A stretch of 56,168 bases of DNA from an uncultured Bacteroidales bacterium. GTDB taxonomy: Bacteria; Bacteroidota; Bacteroidia; Bacteroidales; Muribaculaceae. The position numbers were made by a program, and so were the translations under genes. A model generated the notes under the pieces. It was given only the letters and a program-made list of their open reading frames with translations, was not told the origin of the DNA and did no database searches. Positions 55,445-56,168 of this stretch are shown here, one piece after another (the first letter of the stretch is position 1; each line of letters begins with the position of its first letter). The DNA is taken from assembly GCA_902786725.1 (NCBI GenBank), contig CADADP010000011.1, forward strand, positions 1-56,168, written 5' to 3'.

Positions 55445-56168
55445 TTAGATAGATTCGATGAACTTGACCACCGCTTCGCGGTCGACCTTGCTGAGGGCGC
55501 GGAAGTTTTCCACGCTCTTACGCGCGTGACTCTGTGAGTTGCCGTGCCACATGATGGCCTCGATGACAGTGCGGGCGCGGCAGTCGTGCAAGCGGTCGTC
55601 GGCACCGGTGCATTTGCGGCTCAGCCCACGTGCCCACAGCGGAGTTGTGCGACACCAACCGGTGCGGATGTCATTCTTCATGTAGAGCTTGTGCTGAATC
55701 ATGTCGGTATATGGCCAAATCTTCTGGTTAGGATATCGCGGCAGCATATCGGCGCGAGCACCCACAAAGAAGTTGTTCGGGTCGCGCACCTCGTCGTTGC
55801 CGGTGGTCCATGAGGGACGGTGGCAGTAGGCGCATCCCATTTCGGTGAAGAGTTGCTTTCCACGCTTGAAGTCATCGACGCTGAGGTCCACACGATAGTC
55901 GGGTTCTATACCGAACTCTGCCGGTTGACGCTGGGCATCGTACATCGGGACAGCTGAGAAACGCACCGACCAGCCATTGGGCAGCGACGAACTGAAAGGC
56001 ATGCCTGCACCACCGCCGGTATGATCGCCCACTATCTTCACATTGGGCAGCGCACGCATATAAAGCACAAACTCGTTGGCTGCGGAATAGACATGGCGGT
56101 TGGTAAGCACGCAGACGGGCTTGTGCCAGCGAAGACCGCCCGACGGCTCCAGATAGCGCGGCTCCATA
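55445..56168 (-). CDS. S41 protease fused to a c-type cytochrome (DHOR-like) domain, partial
   Basis: The gene continues past the right edge; 240 C-terminal residues are visible. The first 100 or so are the end of an S41 (tail-specific-type) peptidase: TNRHVYSAANEF with the nucleophile Ser, then GDHTGGGAGMPF and LPNGWSVRFSAVPMYD. Without a break, at about residue 102 (DFKRGKQLF), the sequence becomes the C-terminal half of a COG3488/DUF1111-type di-haem oxidoreductase: CAYCH haem site, WPYTDMIQHKL, CRTTPLWARGL, RLHDCRART and AIMWHGN. Only one CxxCH is present here because the N-terminal haem domain is absent. It is presumably periplasmic or envelope-attached. An assembly chimera cannot be excluded. 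Confidence 0.8.
   Translation of the reverse strand, partial: MEPRYLEPSGGLRWHKPVCVLTNRHVYSAANEFVLYMRALPNVKIVGDHTGGGAGMPFSSSLPNGWSVRFSAVPMYDAQRQPAEFGIEPDYRVDLSVDDFKRGKQLFTEMGCAYCHRPSWTTGNDEVRDPNNFFVGARADMLPRYPNQKIWPYTDMIQHKLYMKNDIRTGWCRTTPLWARGLSRKCTGADDRLHDCRARTVIEAIMWHGNSQSHARKSVENFRALSKVDREAVVKFIESI

Noticed and set aside
1-56168. CRISPR array, insertion sequences, prophage or tRNA genes
   Set aside because: No regularly spaced repeats, transposase, integrase or phage structural genes, and no tRNA-like cloverleaf, were recognised on reading; a search program could still find a short tRNA or degenerate element.

Overview
The window looks like a Bacteroidales chromosome, probably from a gut or oral lineage such as Muribaculaceae or Prevotellaceae; the exact family cannot be fixed from this sequence. 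The reasons are: the 5' end of a Bacteroidetes-type 16S gene at the left edge; many promoters of the Bacteroidetes housekeeping type (-33 TTTG, 19-21 bp, -7 TAnnTTTG); A-rich start regions without Shine-Dalgarno motifs; large secreted proteins ending in T9SS-like C-terminal or dockerin-like modules; BspA-type leucine-rich repeat proteins; and a four-gene 2-oxoacid:ferredoxin oxidoreductase operon. Gene density is high and no phage, insertion sequence, CRISPR array or tRNA was recognised.

Layout. 1-83: 16S rRNA start (minus strand) with a strong promoter and phased A-tracts at 327-389. 675-3532: lgt, a DUF4919-like gene and alanine dehydrogenase, each with its own promoter. 3650-6293 (minus): ferredoxin, alpha, beta and gamma subunits of a 2-oxoacid:ferredoxin oxidoreductase. 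6599-13895: two tandem paralogous M6-type zinc metalloproteases, one ending in a dockerin-like domain and the other in a T9SS-like tail. 13972-18093: DUF2461 protein, a repeat-bearing spacer, alaS and a divergent MerR regulator. 18123-23992 (minus): an envelope operon of patatin-type outer-membrane phospholipase, TerB-like protein, GH78-like rhamnosidase and SGNH esterase. 24331-36041: a 3359-residue surface protein translationally coupled to a leucine-rich repeat protein. 36077-41252: lpxB, a Wzc-like tyrosine kinase and UDP-glucose dehydrogenase. 41313-44348 (minus): DUF389 membrane protein and a TPR-AraC regulator. 44559-48790: speA, truA and a GH109-like oxidoreductase-fold protein. 48903-49029: a candidate small RNA. 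49081-49509 (minus): Hsp20 with a sigma-54-type promoter. 49840-52512: leucine-rich repeat protein with a dockerin-like tail. 52611-53117: a duplicated ccsA 3' end and a broken ATPase gene. 53134-56168 (minus): ResB-CcsA cytochrome c assembly protein and, running off the right edge, an S41 protease fused to a c-type cytochrome domain.

The window mixes core functions (lipoprotein processing, lipid A, tRNA charging and modification, polyamines, cytochrome c maturation) with accessory secreted proteins. The points most worth following are the S41 protease-cytochrome fusion beside its likely haem-attachment machinery, the ATPase remnant bracketed by two copies of the ccsA 3' end, the sigma-54-like promoter with palindromes upstream of hsp20, the jelly-roll domains nested inside fibronectin III and LamG folds, and the shared dockerin-like tail. 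No complete new defence or mobile system was recognised.
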